From assembly GCF_016405885.1 (NCBI RefSeq), contig NZ_JAEKGC010000003.1:248001-312000 (forward strand): 64,000 nucleotides of DNA, read 5' to 3'. Below are positions 41,093 to 49,383 of the stretch, in pieces. The stretch is from Arthrobacter sp. MSA 4-2 (GTDB taxonomy: Bacteria > Actinomycetota > Actinomycetes > Actinomycetales > Micrococcaceae). Positions within the stretch are counted from its first letter, which is position 1. Each line of letters begins with the position of its first letter. The position numbers were made by a program, and so were the translations under genes. Below the pieces are notes generated by a model. The model was not told the DNA's origin. It saw only the letters and a list, made by a program, of their open reading frames with translations, and did not search any database.

Positions 41093-42415
41093 GTGACCAT
41101 TTCTGAGCTACGCAGCGACACCCCACTCAAGCGCGCCGTGACCGGGCGGCTCCTCTTCTTCTTCATCCTGGGGGACATCCTCGGCGCCGGCGTGTATGCC
41201 CTCGTAGGGGTGATTTCCAAGGAGGTGGGTGGAGCTCTCTGGGTGCCGCTGATGGCCGCACTGGGCCTTGCACTGCTCACGGCAGGCTCCTATGCGGAGC
41301 TTGTGACCAAGTACCCCCGTGCCGGCGGAGCGGCCGTGTTCGCCGAGCGGGCTTTCCGCCGGCCGCTCATCTCCTATCTGGTCGGATTCTGCATGCTCGC
41401 GGCCGGGGTCACGAGCGCAGCCGGTCTTGCCCTGGCGTTCACGGGGGACTACCTCGCCGCCTTCGTAGATGTCCCGGCGGCGCCGGCCGCCCTCGTGTTC
41501 CTCGCACTCCTGGGGTTGCTGAACGCCCGCGGGATCCGGGAATCGGTGAGGAGCAACCTTGTCATGACGGTCATTGAGGTGTCCGGACTCCTCCTGGTGA
41601 TCGGCCTGGTGGCGTTCTTCGTCCTGGCCGGCGGCGGCGATGTCTCCCGCGTGAGCGAGTTCACCCCGGGCGTCAATCCGGCAGCAGCGGTGCTTGGGGC
41701 ATCGCTCATTGCGTACTACTCGTTCGTCGGGTTCGAGGTGTCGGCCAACGTGGCCGAGGAGGTGCGCGGGATCAGCCGCGTGTATCCCCGGGCCCTCTTT
41801 GGCGCCTTGCTCACCGCCGGGGTCGTCTACCTCCTGATTGGCCTTGCGGCCTCCGCCGCCCTGCCGGCCAAAGACCTCGCAGGGTCCTCCTCGCCCCTGC
41901 TCGACGTCGTCGCCGCCACCGGGGCGGGCATCCCGCCATGGCTCTTCGGCCTCGTGGCGCTTGTCGCTGTCACCAACGGCGCGCTGCTCGCGCTTGTCAT
42001 GGCCAGCCGCCTCACCTACGGAATGGCCGGGCAGGGCCTGCTTCCTTCCGTGCTGGGACGGATCCTGCCGAACCGGCGGACCCCTTGGGTCGCGATCCTC
42101 GTCACCACGGGCGCTGCCATGGCACTCACGCTTACGGGAGATCTCGCCTCCCTTGCCGAAACGGTGGTGCTGCTGCTCCTGTTCGTCTTCCTCTCCACCA
42201 ATATCGCCGTCCTGGTGCTCAAACGCGACCGGGTGGAGCACGGCCATTTCAGCATCCCGGCCGTCATCCCCTACCTCGCCATCGGCTCCTGCCTCCTGCT
42301 GCTGAGCCAGCAGGACGGCGCGATCTGGCTGCGTGCGGCCATTCTGCTGGCGGTCGGGCTGGTGCTGTACGCCGCCGGGCGCCTCGTCCGGAACCGCCGC
42401 AACCTCCCCGCCTGA
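41093..42415 (+). CDS. APC superfamily amino-acid permease
   Basis: 440 aa from GTG 41093; the open frame upstream to 40814 is antisense to malQ and is rejected. Twelve hydrophobic helices are expected. APC features: RLLFFFILGDILGAGVYALVGVISKEVGG at the N-terminus and IAYYSFVGFEVSANVAEEVR in helix 6. It probably imports an amino acid or polyamine by proton symport; substrate unknown. A hairpin with terminator character follows at 42420-42465. Confidence 0.92.
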   Translation: MTISELRSDTPLKRAVTGRLLFFFILGDILGAGVYALVGVISKEVGGALWVPLMAALGLALLTAGSYAELVTKYPRAGGAAVFAERAFRRPLISYLVGFCMLAAGVTSAAGLALAFTGDYLAAFVDVPAAPAALVFLALLGLLNARGIRESVRSNLVMTVIEVSGLLLVIGLVAFFVLAGGGDVSRVSEFTPGVNPAAAVLGASLIAYYSFVGFEVSANVAEEVRGISRVYPRALFGALLTAGVVYLLIGLAASAALPAKDLAGSSSPLLDVVAATGAGIPPWLFGLVALVAVTNGALLALVMASRLTYGMAGQGLLPSVLGRILPNRRTPWVAILVTTGAAMALTLTGDLASLAETVVLLLLFVFLSTNIAVLVLKRDRVEHGHFSIPAVIPYLAIGSCLLLLSQQDGAIWLRAAILLAVGLVLYAAGRLVRNRRNLPA

Positions 42416-42419
42416 CCGC

Positions 42420-42465
42420 CCGGGTGGATGCGGTTGTAACCAGCACGGGCCGCATCCCTACCCGG
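42420..42465 (+). terminator. Hairpin terminator after the permease gene
   Basis: CCGGGTGGATGCGG (42420-42433) pairs with 42450-42465 (CCGCATCC, a two-base bulge, ACCCGG), a 14-bp stem with a 16-base loop and no T tract. Confidence 0.55.
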
Positions 42466-42493
42466 CGGTAACTTATCGGCCCAGGTCCTTGCT

Positions 42494-42526
42494 AAGTTAC
42501 TACCCAGTAGTTTACAAATGTAACTT
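42494..42526. promoter_or_regulatory. Candidate operator upstream of the heptad-repeat protein gene
   Basis: AAGTTAC (42494-42500) and GTAACTT (42520-42526) form an inverted repeat with a 19-base spacer; inside it ACTAC-CCA-GTAGT is a second, perfect palindrome. The pattern resembles TetR-family operators, but no TetR gene is adjacent. The region 42466-42544 is AT-rich compared with its surroundings and probably contains the promoter. Confidence 0.5.
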
Positions 42527-42670
42527 GAATCACATTGGTTCACCGTGAACGTCACCGGCCCCCGGTTCGGGACGTGCATGGACCGCTCAATGACGAGCGC
42601 ACCCGGCACACGATCCATCCGTCCGCGCCTCGTCATCGGCTCTCCCGATTCGAGAACGGACTTGTCGCAC

Positions 42671-44308
42671 ATGCTCAGATCCATCGCGCCCACCTCCCAC
42701 CACCGCCTGCACGCGGTGGTGACGGTCTTCCTTTCCCTGCTCCTCGTGGCACTCCTCGCCTTCTTTGCCCTCTTCACCGGCAAGGTGGCGAATGGGGCCG
42801 GCCAGCTTTCCGAGGGGGCGGGGCGGGCCAACGACGGCTCGGCCGCACTCAGTGCCGGGGCGGCCTCGGCGCGCGACGGATCGAAGAAACTGGCGGAGGG
42901 AACGGCGTCCCTCGACGAGGGAACCGGCGAGCTCTCCAGCGGGCTGAAGAAGGCCGGAACCGGGGCCGCGTCCCTGTCGACCGGCGCCGCCGACCTCAAC
43001 GAGGGAGCCGGCTCACTGAGCGCAGGTGCTGGTGCTGCGGCAACCGGAGCGGCCGAGCTGCAGGCCGGCACGGCACGGCTGACCGTCGGCGCGCAGAAGC
43101 TTGCCGACGGCACCGCCCAGGCCCAGGCCGGCGCGCAGCGGGCAGCCGACGGCGCCTCACGGCTCGCCGCAGGGGCCGGCCAGCTGGCGGAGGGCACCCG
43201 GAGCGCCCTCGAGGGCTCCGCGGCCCTCGGCACCGGAGTCTCCGACATCATGGCCGAGGTCGAGATCTCCATCCCAGACTCCGCCCTGCTGGCCGAGGGC
43301 GCCGCCAAGACGGCGGCCGGAGCGGCGGCCCTGCGTGACGGCGCCGTCGAGCTCGACGCGGGCGTGGACCGGCTCAACGCCGGCACTATCCAGGCCCGGG
43401 ACGGATCGGCCCAGCTGGCCGCAGGCACCCATGACCTGGTGGCCTTCGCTGAGGCCAATCCGCTCGTCCCCGTCGGTGCCCTGCTTGAGAAGCTGAAGGC
43501 ACTCGATGCCGGTGTAGGCGGCCTCAACGCGGGCCTGGTCGCGCTCAGCGCAGGAAGCGGGGAGCTCGCACTGGCCACCGAACACAAGGTGGTCCCGGGC
43601 ACCCAGGCCCTGGCCAACGGCACGGTCCTGGTTCACGAGGGCACCCTGAAGTCGCAGGCGAAGCTGAACCGGCTCTACACCGAGGGACTGACCCCGCTCA
43701 AGGCCGGAACGGACAAGCTCACGGCCGGCATGCAGCAGCTCGACGCCGGTTTCCAGGGATCGCCGGACCAGCCCGGACTGCTCGGCGGAGCGGGCCAGCT
43801 CGCCGCGGGCACCACCGCGCTCAACGGCGGACTGATGCAGCTGAACTCCGGATACCAGGGAACCACCGTTGAACCTGGGCTCCTCGCCGGGGCCGGCCGG
43901 CTCAACGAGGGTGCGGCCGCGCTGAGCGGCGGCAACGCGCGCCTTGCCGAAGGCGCGCTGCGGCTCGCCGAGGGCTCGACCCGGCTTGCCTCGGGCACCA
44001 GCAACCTCAAGGACGGCATGGGGAAGCTCACCGAGGGAGCCGCACGCCTCGATACCGGCGCCGGCGACCTCAATGCGGGTGCGGCTCAACTGGCCGACGG
44101 CAACGCCAAACTCGCCGACGGCGCCGCCCAACTGGCCGAGGGCAACGGGAAGCTCGCCGAGGGGACCGAAAGGATGTCCGCCTCCACCTCGGCGATGACC
44201 CCGGCGTCCGTCGCCACCTCGCCCGGGATCCTTGCCGTGGCCCTGCCGCTGCTGATCCTGGCCGCACTGGTGGCCATGATGCTCGCATCCCGTCCGCGCC
44301 GCCACTAG
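42671..44308 (+). CDS. Membrane protein with LxxG heptad repeats (YhgE/Pip-related)
   Basis: 545 aa from ATG 42671; the frame is open back to GTG 42545 (587 aa), but neither start has a good ribosome site and the extra 42 residues look non-coding. One N-terminal helix (VVTVFLSLLLVALLAFFALF) and one C-terminal helix (ILAVALPLLILAALVAMMLA) flank about 480 residues of xxxLxxG repeats (for example LSEGAGRANDGSAALSAGA, LAEGALRLAEGSTRLASG). Such repeats occur in the extracellular part of YhgE/Pip and some MMPL proteins and form long parallel helices. The central 43260-43500 and 43590-43760 segments break the pattern. No ABC-2 permease domain is present. Probable surface-projecting stalk; function unknown. 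Confidence 0.85.
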   Translation: MLRSIAPTSHHRLHAVVTVFLSLLLVALLAFFALFTGKVANGAGQLSEGAGRANDGSAALSAGAASARDGSKKLAEGTASLDEGTGELSSGLKKAGTGAASLSTGAADLNEGAGSLSAGAGAAATGAAELQAGTARLTVGAQKLADGTAQAQAGAQRAADGASRLAAGAGQLAEGTRSALEGSAALGTGVSDIMAEVEISIPDSALLAEGAAKTAAGAAALRDGAVELDAGVDRLNAGTIQARDGSAQLAAGTHDLVAFAEANPLVPVGALLEKLKALDAGVGGLNAGLVALSAGSGELALATEHKVVPGTQALANGTVLVHEGTLKSQAKLNRLYTEGLTPLKAGTDKLTAGMQQLDAGFQGSPDQPGLLGGAGQLAAGTTALNGGLMQLNSGYQGTTVEPGLLAGAGRLNEGAAALSGGNARLAEGALRLAEGSTRLASGTSNLKDGMGKLTEGAARLDTGAGDLNAGAAQLADGNAKLADGAAQLAEGNGKLAEGTERMSASTSAMTPASVATSPGILAVALPLLILAALVAMMLASRPRRH

Positions 44309-44334
44309 GCCCGGCAGAAAGAGCCTCCAAAGCC

Positions 44335-44371
44335 CGGCAGGGAGGGGACGGCAAGCGTCCCCTCCCTGCCG
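44335..44371 (+). terminator. 16-bp perfect hairpin after the heptad-repeat gene
   Basis: CGGCAGGGAGGGGACG (44335-44350) pairs perfectly with 44356-44371 around loop GCAAG. No T tract follows. Likely terminator of the plus-strand gene. Confidence 0.65.
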
Positions 44372-44400
44372 ATCGGCGTCCGGCGCCAACAGCTCCGAAT

Positions 44401-44480
44401 GCCAGGACGTCCGCATGTCAGGCAGTCCGCAGTTCAGGCAATCCGTAGTTCAGGCAACCCGCATGCCAGGAAGTCCAACC
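44401..44480. repeat. Five degenerate 16-bp tandem repeats
   Basis: Units at 44401, 44417, 44433, 44449 and 44465, each close to TTCAGGCAATCCGCAG, run head to tail (for example GTCAGGCAGTCCGCAG, TTCAGGCAACCCGCAT). They fill the space between two long hairpins and contain no open reading frame of note. Confidence 0.85.
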
Positions 44481-44483
44481 CGT

Positions 44484-44528
44484 GCCGGTCCCGCGCCGCC
44501 GCCGACAGGGCGGCGGCGCGGGACCGGC
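44484..44528 (-). terminator. 20-bp perfect hairpin after the thioesterase gene
   Basis: Twenty bases at 44484-44503 pair perfectly with 44509-44528 around a 5-base loop (GACAG). It lies 15 bases beyond the stop of the minus-strand thioesterase gene and is the longest perfect stem that I found. Confidence 0.7.
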
Positions 44529-44543
44529 GTCGAAATTCTGCCC

Positions 44544-45092
44544 TCAGGCCGCCCAGGAATGGGGCGCCGGGCGCCGGCTCCCCGGCAGGGCATTGTTCAG
44601 CCTCCACTGGTGGATCCAGTCCGGAAGCACCAGGTCGGCCGGTGGGCGCCCAAACTCCTTGAGGATCTCCTCGTTCTCGACCGGCCCGCCGGCGGACACC
44701 AGCCGGGTGGCGATGAAGGCCCGGGCATAGATTTCGCCGTCCGCCACCATGCGCTGCTCGAAGTAGACGGCCCGGTCGTCAAGGCCGATGATCCTCGTCT
44801 CGATCGAGTACCGCTGGCCCAGCCGGAGCGACTTGCGGAAGCTGATGGTCTCCCCGGCCGCCACCGGGCTCCAGCCCCTGCGCCGCATCCTTGACCAGAC
44901 CCCGCTGCGGACCATGAGGTCGAAGCGGCCGAGGTCCATCAGGGAGAAGTACATGCCGTTGTTGACATGCATCGCGATGTCGATGTCCGTCGGCAGGACG
45001 CGCAGCGGAAGGGAGGACTGCCCCCAAACATCCAGTGCGGGCCGGCGGCGTGAAGTCAGGAGCTGGAGGAGGGTGCGGAGGAGTAAGTGCAT
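44544..45092 (-). CDS. Hotdog-fold acyl-CoA thioesterase-like protein
   Basis: 182 aa. The hotdog core has LRVLPTDIDIAMHVNNGMYFSLMDLGRFDLMVRSG, where the D-x-x-x-H-x-N pattern matches 4-hydroxybenzoyl-CoA-type thioesterases, followed by KSLRLGQRYSIETRIIGLDDRAVYFEQRMV. It probably hydrolyses an acyl-CoA; substrate unknown. TAATAT, a near-consensus -10, lies exactly 6 bases before ATG 45092, so the transcript is probably leaderless. Confidence 0.88.
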   Translation of the reverse strand: MHLLLRTLLQLLTSRRRPALDVWGQSSLPLRVLPTDIDIAMHVNNGMYFSLMDLGRFDLMVRSGVWSRMRRRGWSPVAAGETISFRKSLRLGQRYSIETRIIGLDDRAVYFEQRMVADGEIYARAFIATRLVSAGGPVENEEILKEFGRPPADLVLPDWIHQWRLNNALPGSRRPAPHSWAA

Positions 45093-45239
45093 CGACTCAT
45101 ATTACTAGCCGGTAACATCGGGGGCCACTGGTCCAGCGGAGGAACTCTCCGGGTCCGGCCGACCCCCGGGAGACGGAACAAACCGCCGCCTCCATCAGTT
45201 GCCCCAGAGTCGACCCCGTCCATCCCAGGGAGCCCATCC

Positions 45240-46241
45240 ATGACCACCAGTACCCAGGTCCAGCTGATTGCGCGGCCGGCGGGAACCCCCACCCCCGACG
45301 ATTTTCGCATCGTCACGGAGGAACTGCCCGCCCTCACGGGAGGCGAGGTGCGGGTCGGCAATGAATTCATCTCTGTCGACCCGTACATGCGGGGCCGGAT
45401 GAATGACACCCCCTCCTACATACCGCCCTTCCAGCTCGGAGCGGCGATGACCGGCGGCGCGGTGGGACGGGTCGTCGAGTCGACGGCGGACTCGCTTCCG
45501 GTGGGCACGCCCGTCCTTTCCTTCCTCGGCTGGCGGGACGTCGCCCAGGGCCCGGCGGACCAGTTCACTCCCCTGCCCGAGACCGCCCTTCCCCTCTCCG
45601 CCTACCTTGGCGCAGCGGGCATGACGGGGCTGACCGCCTATGCCGGCCTGCTGCGGATTGCGGGGCTGCGGACCGGAGAGACAGTGTTCATTTCCGGGGC
45701 GGCGGGAGCCGTTGGCTCCGTTGCCGGGCAGGTTGCCCGCCTCCTGGGCGCCTCAAGGGTCATCGGATCGGCAGGCTCGGCGGAGAAGGTGGCCCTGCTC
45801 AAGGACAGGTACGGATTCGACGAGGCGTTCAATTACCGGGACGGAGCCGTTGGCGACCAGCTCCGTGCCGCGGCCCCGGACGGCATCGACGTGTACTTCG
45901 ATAATGTGGGCGGGGAGCACCTGGAGGCGGCCCTTGACGTCCTCAACCGCGGGGGCCGGGCCGCGCTGTGCGGGGCCATCTCCGCCTACAACACGGAGGG
46001 CGAGCCGACGGGACCGCGCAATATGGGGAACATCGTGACCCGGACCCTCCGCCTCGAGGGGTTCCTCGTCGGGCAGCACCAGGATCTCCAGCCCGAATTC
46101 GCCCAGCGGATGGCCGGGTGGCTCAGCGACGGGAGCGTCGTCTTCGATGAGACCGTCGTCGATGGCATCGAGAACTCGGTCCAGGCCTTCCTGGGCATGA
46201 TGAAAGGGGCCAACACGGGCAAGATGGTGGTGCGGATCTAG
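45240..46241 (+). CDS. NADP-dependent oxidoreductase (MDR family, zinc-independent)
   Basis: 333 aa; AGGGAG precedes ATG 45240. Typical of the leukotriene B4 dehydrogenase/YncB-type group: FISVDPYMRGRMND near residue 40-53, GMTGLTAYAGLLRIAGLRTGETVFISGAAGAVGSVAGQVARLLG with the NADP-binding AAGAVG motif, and FDNVGGEHLEAALDVLNRGGRAALCGAIS. No zinc ligands. Likely reduces activated double bonds of enones or quinones. It converges on pdxH with a 6-base gap. Confidence 0.93.
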   Translation: MTTSTQVQLIARPAGTPTPDDFRIVTEELPALTGGEVRVGNEFISVDPYMRGRMNDTPSYIPPFQLGAAMTGGAVGRVVESTADSLPVGTPVLSFLGWRDVAQGPADQFTPLPETALPLSAYLGAAGMTGLTAYAGLLRIAGLRTGETVFISGAAGAVGSVAGQVARLLGASRVIGSAGSAEKVALLKDRYGFDEAFNYRDGAVGDQLRAAAPDGIDVYFDNVGGEHLEAALDVLNRGGRAALCGAISAYNTEGEPTGPRNMGNIVTRTLRLEGFLVGQHQDLQPEFAQRMAGWLSDGSVVFDETVVDGIENSVQAFLGMMKGANTGKMVVRI

Positions 46242-46247
46242 CCGGCC

Positions 46248-46910
46248 TCAGGGCCACAGCCGGTCGGTCCGCCAGGAATCCCCCGTGCGGGTGTAGCGGA
46301 GCCGGGTGTGCCGCCGTTCGGGGTCCGCCTGCCAGAACTCCACGGCTTCCGGTTCCACGGTGAACACGGCCCAGGTCTCCGATCCCAGCCCGGGTTGGGC
46401 CTCGAGCTGCTCCAGCTGCCTCCCGACGGCGGCCTCGACCTCACCGGGGGTCCCGAGCACCTGGCTTTGGCGTCCGGCAAGCACCAGCGCCCGGGCCGAG
46501 GGGTGCCGGCGCTGGAAGTCCTTGTCGTTTTCCTCGGGGCCGGCGACGCGGACAGCCCCGCGCACCCGGACCTGGCGCCCCAGCTCGGGCCAGAAGAAGG
46601 TCAGCGCCGCGGACGGATTGGCGGCAAGCTGGCGGCCCTTGGGGCTGTCGGTGCTTGAGGCGACCGACCACCCCGACGCGTCAACGTCCTTGAGGATCAC
46701 GATCCGCGCGTCCGGGAGCCCGTCCTCGCCGACGGTGGCAAGGTTGACGGCGTGCGGGGCAAGAATGCCCGACCGCACGGCGGCCTCGAGCCACTCAAGG
46801 AAGAGCGGCAGGGGCGACGCCGGCGCCGACGCGGGCTCGAAGGACGGCATGTCCTGCGGGAAGACAGGAGCAGTGCGCAGGAGGTCGGCAGCGGGGGTCG
46901 AGTCGGTCAT
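46248..46910 (-). CDS. pdxH: Pyridoxamine/pyridoxine 5'-phosphate oxidase
   Basis: 220 aa. FMN-binding split barrel with NLATVGEDGLPDARIVILKDVD, SSTDSPKGRQLAANPSAALTFFWPELGRQVRVRG, and the C-terminal PNPOx dimerisation region EAVEFWQADPERRHTRLRYTR. It oxidises PNP or PMP to pyridoxal 5'-phosphate. TAGGCT lies 6 bases before ATG 46910 with no ribosome site, again a leaderless pattern. Confidence 0.93.
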   Translation of the reverse strand: MTDSTPAADLLRTAPVFPQDMPSFEPASAPASPLPLFLEWLEAAVRSGILAPHAVNLATVGEDGLPDARIVILKDVDASGWSVASSTDSPKGRQLAANPSAALTFFWPELGRQVRVRGAVRVAGPEENDKDFQRRHPSARALVLAGRQSQVLGTPGEVEAAVGRQLEQLEAQPGLGSETWAVFTVEPEAVEFWQADPERRHTRLRYTRTGDSWRTDRLWP

Positions 46911-47006
46911 GCGGCCAGCCTAGCGGCACCGGCGGCACCCGGGGCAGGAGTTCACCGCGGCGGATCCGGCGTGCCAATCCTTCCGTACCGTCGCTAGAGT
47001 CGAACC

Positions 47007-47795
47007 ATGACCCCGGAGGAGAACCAGTACGTCGGCCCGAGGGACGTGACCCGCTGGGCCACTCCGGCGGGCCAGTGGCTCGTGCGGATGATCTCACCGC
47101 TGGCGCGCTGGGTCGGACCGCACTGGGCCCTGCTGCTGGTGCTGCTCATCGGCGGGGGCGTGGCCGCCGCCCTGACGGCGGCCTCCTCCGAGGTGTACGA
47201 GTCCGTCGTGGAGTCCGATGGTGTGGCGGCCCTCGACCAGCCGGCCCTTGACCTCGCGCTGTCGCTCCGCGAGCCCTGGCTCGACGCGCTCATCACCGGC
47301 TATTCGCACATCGGCGGCCCAGTCGGCATGCCGATCCTCACGGTGGCGGTCATGACGCTGCTGGCGCTGCGCCGCCGGTCCTGGACCCCGGTCATCATCA
47401 TCGCCGCAGCGGCGTTCGGGTCGCTGTTGATGACCATCGCTGGCAAGGAAGCCGTGGGCCGGCTCCGGCCTCCCCTGGACGCGGCGGTTCCACCGTTCGA
47501 AAGCTCCCCGTCCTTCCCCAGCGGACACTCCCTCAACGCCATCGTCATTGCCGGGGTAGTGGCCTACCTCCTCGTCCTGCGCCGGTCGCGGGGACCCCGC
47601 GCCCCCATCCTGACCGTCGTCGCGGCCACCCTCTTCGCCGTCACCATGGGTCTGAGCCGGGTCTACCTTGGCCACCACTGGCTCACCGACGTCGTCGTTG
47701 CCTGGACCCTCGGCCTGGCTTGGCTCGCAGTGGTGATCACCATGCACCGTCTGCTGCTGACGGTGCGCCGCCGGCGGGCGCCGGCAGAGCCGTGA
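47007..47795 (+). CDS. PAP2 family membrane phosphatase
   Basis: 262 aa with about six helices. The three phosphatase motifs are present: KEAVGRLRP, PSFPSGHSLN and SRVYLGHHWLTDV, giving the catalytic His residues. Such enzymes dephosphorylate phosphatidate, undecaprenyl pyrophosphate or phosphatidylglycerol phosphate outside the membrane. TAGAGT lies 6 bases before ATG 47007. The stop overlaps the GTG of the alkB-like gene (GTGA), so the two are translationally coupled although functionally unrelated. Confidence 0.92.
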   Translation: MTPEENQYVGPRDVTRWATPAGQWLVRMISPLARWVGPHWALLLVLLIGGGVAAALTAASSEVYESVVESDGVAALDQPALDLALSLREPWLDALITGYSHIGGPVGMPILTVAVMTLLALRRRSWTPVIIIAAAAFGSLLMTIAGKEAVGRLRPPLDAAVPPFESSPSFPSGHSLNAIVIAGVVAYLLVLRRSRGPRAPILTVVAATLFAVTMGLSRVYLGHHWLTDVVVAWTLGLAWLAVVITMHRLLLTVRRRRAPAEP

Positions 47796-48451
47796 CCGGC
47801 TCGGCCGACTCCCTCTTCCCACGGGAGCGCAAGGAGATCGCACCCGGGGCGGTGCACGTCCCGGACTGGCTCACGCTCACGCAGCAGCAGGAGCTCGTGG
47901 CAGCCTGCCGCGGCTGGGCGGCAGGCCCGGTCCCCATGCGCGCGGCACGGATGCCCACCGGAGGCGCAATGTCGGTGCGGACGGTATGCCTGGGCTGGCA
48001 CTGGCAGCCCTACCGGTACAGCCGGACGGCCGACGACGCCGGGGGCGGCCAGGTCGCACCGTTCCCCGATGCCCTCGGCGTGCTGGGGCGCGCGGCGCTG
48101 GACGCCGCATACGGCCCGGGCAGCGGGGACGCCTACTCCCCTGACGCCGCACTCATTAACTTCTATGACGCGGCGGCGAAGATGGGAATGCACCAGGACA
48201 GGGATGAGCGCTCCGACGCCCCCGTGGTGTCCCTCAGCCTGGGCGACGAATGCGTCTTCCGTTTCGGCAACAGCGAGAACCGGAACCGGCCCTGGCAGGA
48301 CCTGGTGCTCGCCTCGGGGGACCTCTTCGTCTTCGGCGGACCGTCACGGTTTGCCTACCACGGGGTGATGGGGACCCGCGCAGGCACCGCCGATCCGCGC
48401 CTCGGACTCACCGGACGGCTGAACATCACCCTGCGTGCCACGGGGCTTTAG
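47792..48451 (+). CDS. alkB: AlkB family Fe(II)/2-oxoglutarate-dependent dealkylation repair dioxygenase
   Basis: 219 aa from GTG 47792. Double-stranded beta-helix with the iron ligands in KMGMHQDRDE (HxD) and FAYHGV, the 2-oxoglutarate-binding RLNITLR at the C-terminus, and the family stretch AALINFYDAAAKMGMHQDRDERSDAPVVSLSLGDECVFRFG. It removes alkyl lesions such as 1-methyladenine and 3-methylcytosine from nucleic acids. It overlaps the PAP2 gene by 4 bases. With the radical SAM/UDG pair at 11.8-13.7 kb it is the third repair gene in the window. Confidence 0.93.
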   Translation: MTGSADSLFPRERKEIAPGAVHVPDWLTLTQQQELVAACRGWAAGPVPMRAARMPTGGAMSVRTVCLGWHWQPYRYSRTADDAGGGQVAPFPDALGVLGRAALDAAYGPGSGDAYSPDAALINFYDAAAKMGMHQDRDERSDAPVVSLSLGDECVFRFGNSENRNRPWQDLVLASGDLFVFGGPSRFAYHGVMGTRAGTADPRLGLTGRLNITLRATGL

Positions 48452-48509
48452 CGCCGCTGACGGGCTGGAGAGGTCTCCTCGGCAGTCGCTGCGCGCGGGT
48501 ACCGAAAAG

Positions 48510-49157
48510 TTACCGCCGGCCTTCCTGCGCCGCTGACTTGGCGGCAGAAATGACCTTGAAACGGCGGCGCTGCCTCGGCGGAAGCAGTGCGAGGTAGTGG
48601 GGGTTCGCCCGAAGGAATTCCTGGGCCTCGGGGCAGTACGGCGTAATAGCCAGGCGGCGCCGGTGGGCGTTGAGCAGGACCGACTGCATGAGGAAGGGCT
48701 CAAGGCCCAGCTTGCGGAAACGCGGGTCGACCACCGCGTGCAGCAGCAGGACGTCACCGCCCCTCATCTCATACTGGACGTAGCCGGCCATCACCCCGTT
48801 GCGGTAGAGCTCAAACCTGGAGAACAGAACATTGTCCCGGAAGACCTCCCGCATCCCGGCGGGCTCGGCCTGCGCCTCAACGGCGGACTCCCTCCGCTGG
48901 AGTTCCTCGACGAGCTCCTCGTACCGGTCCCGCGTCTCCATGGTCGGGTAATCGCAGTCAAGGAGCTGGTAGATCCGGTTGCACAGCGCACGAAGCTGGC
49001 GCGTGGGTACCTCGGAAAGATCGGCGGGGTACTCCGCGTCGTCCACCTGACGCGTGGCACCGAGCGCGAGCCTGGAAATCCGCGGAAGCGACCCGGGGTC
49101 CGAGACAGCCGGGCGGGTGCTGCCGGGGTGATCCAGTACTTGGGCGTTTTCATCCAT
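48510..49157 (-). CDS. GNAT-fold N-acetyltransferase-like protein
   Basis: 215 aa from ATG 49157, 6 bases after GGAG; a GTG at 49169 is less likely. The C-terminal half shows a GNAT core (FELYRNGVMAGYVQYEMRGGDVLLLHAVVDPRFRKLGLEPFLMQSVLLNAHRRRLAITPYCPEAQEFLRANPHYLALL); the acetyl-CoA loop is RFRKLGLEP, a weak version of the usual RxxGxG/A. The N-terminal 90 residues contain a helical, charged segment of unknown role. Substrate unknown. Confidence 0.82.
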   Translation of the reverse strand: MDENAQVLDHPGSTRPAVSDPGSLPRISRLALGATRQVDDAEYPADLSEVPTRQLRALCNRIYQLLDCDYPTMETRDRYEELVEELQRRESAVEAQAEPAGMREVFRDNVLFSRFELYRNGVMAGYVQYEMRGGDVLLLHAVVDPRFRKLGLEPFLMQSVLLNAHRRRLAITPYCPEAQEFLRANPHYLALLPPRQRRRFKVISAAKSAAQEGRR

Positions 49158-49383
49158 GGTCTGCTCCACTGTGGCGGTTCCATGGCCTCCTGCTTGACCA
49201 GTCCGTGCAGTCTAGTGGAGAACCGGGAAAAGGGAAACCTCAGGGCACTGACCGTCTTTTCACCGTCTAAACGACCCTTGGCGGGGGCACCGCCCGCCCC
49301 TCGGACCGACGTTGCGCGGGCTCGGATCCCCCACGTATTCTCTGGTGCCCAGCAGACGGCCCGGCACCAGCAAAGGCACTTCC

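Noticed and set aside
42271..43623. 450-codon minus-strand frame rich in Pro-Ser-Ala
   Set aside because: Antisense shadow of the LxxG heptad repeats; the repeat period explains the lack of stops.
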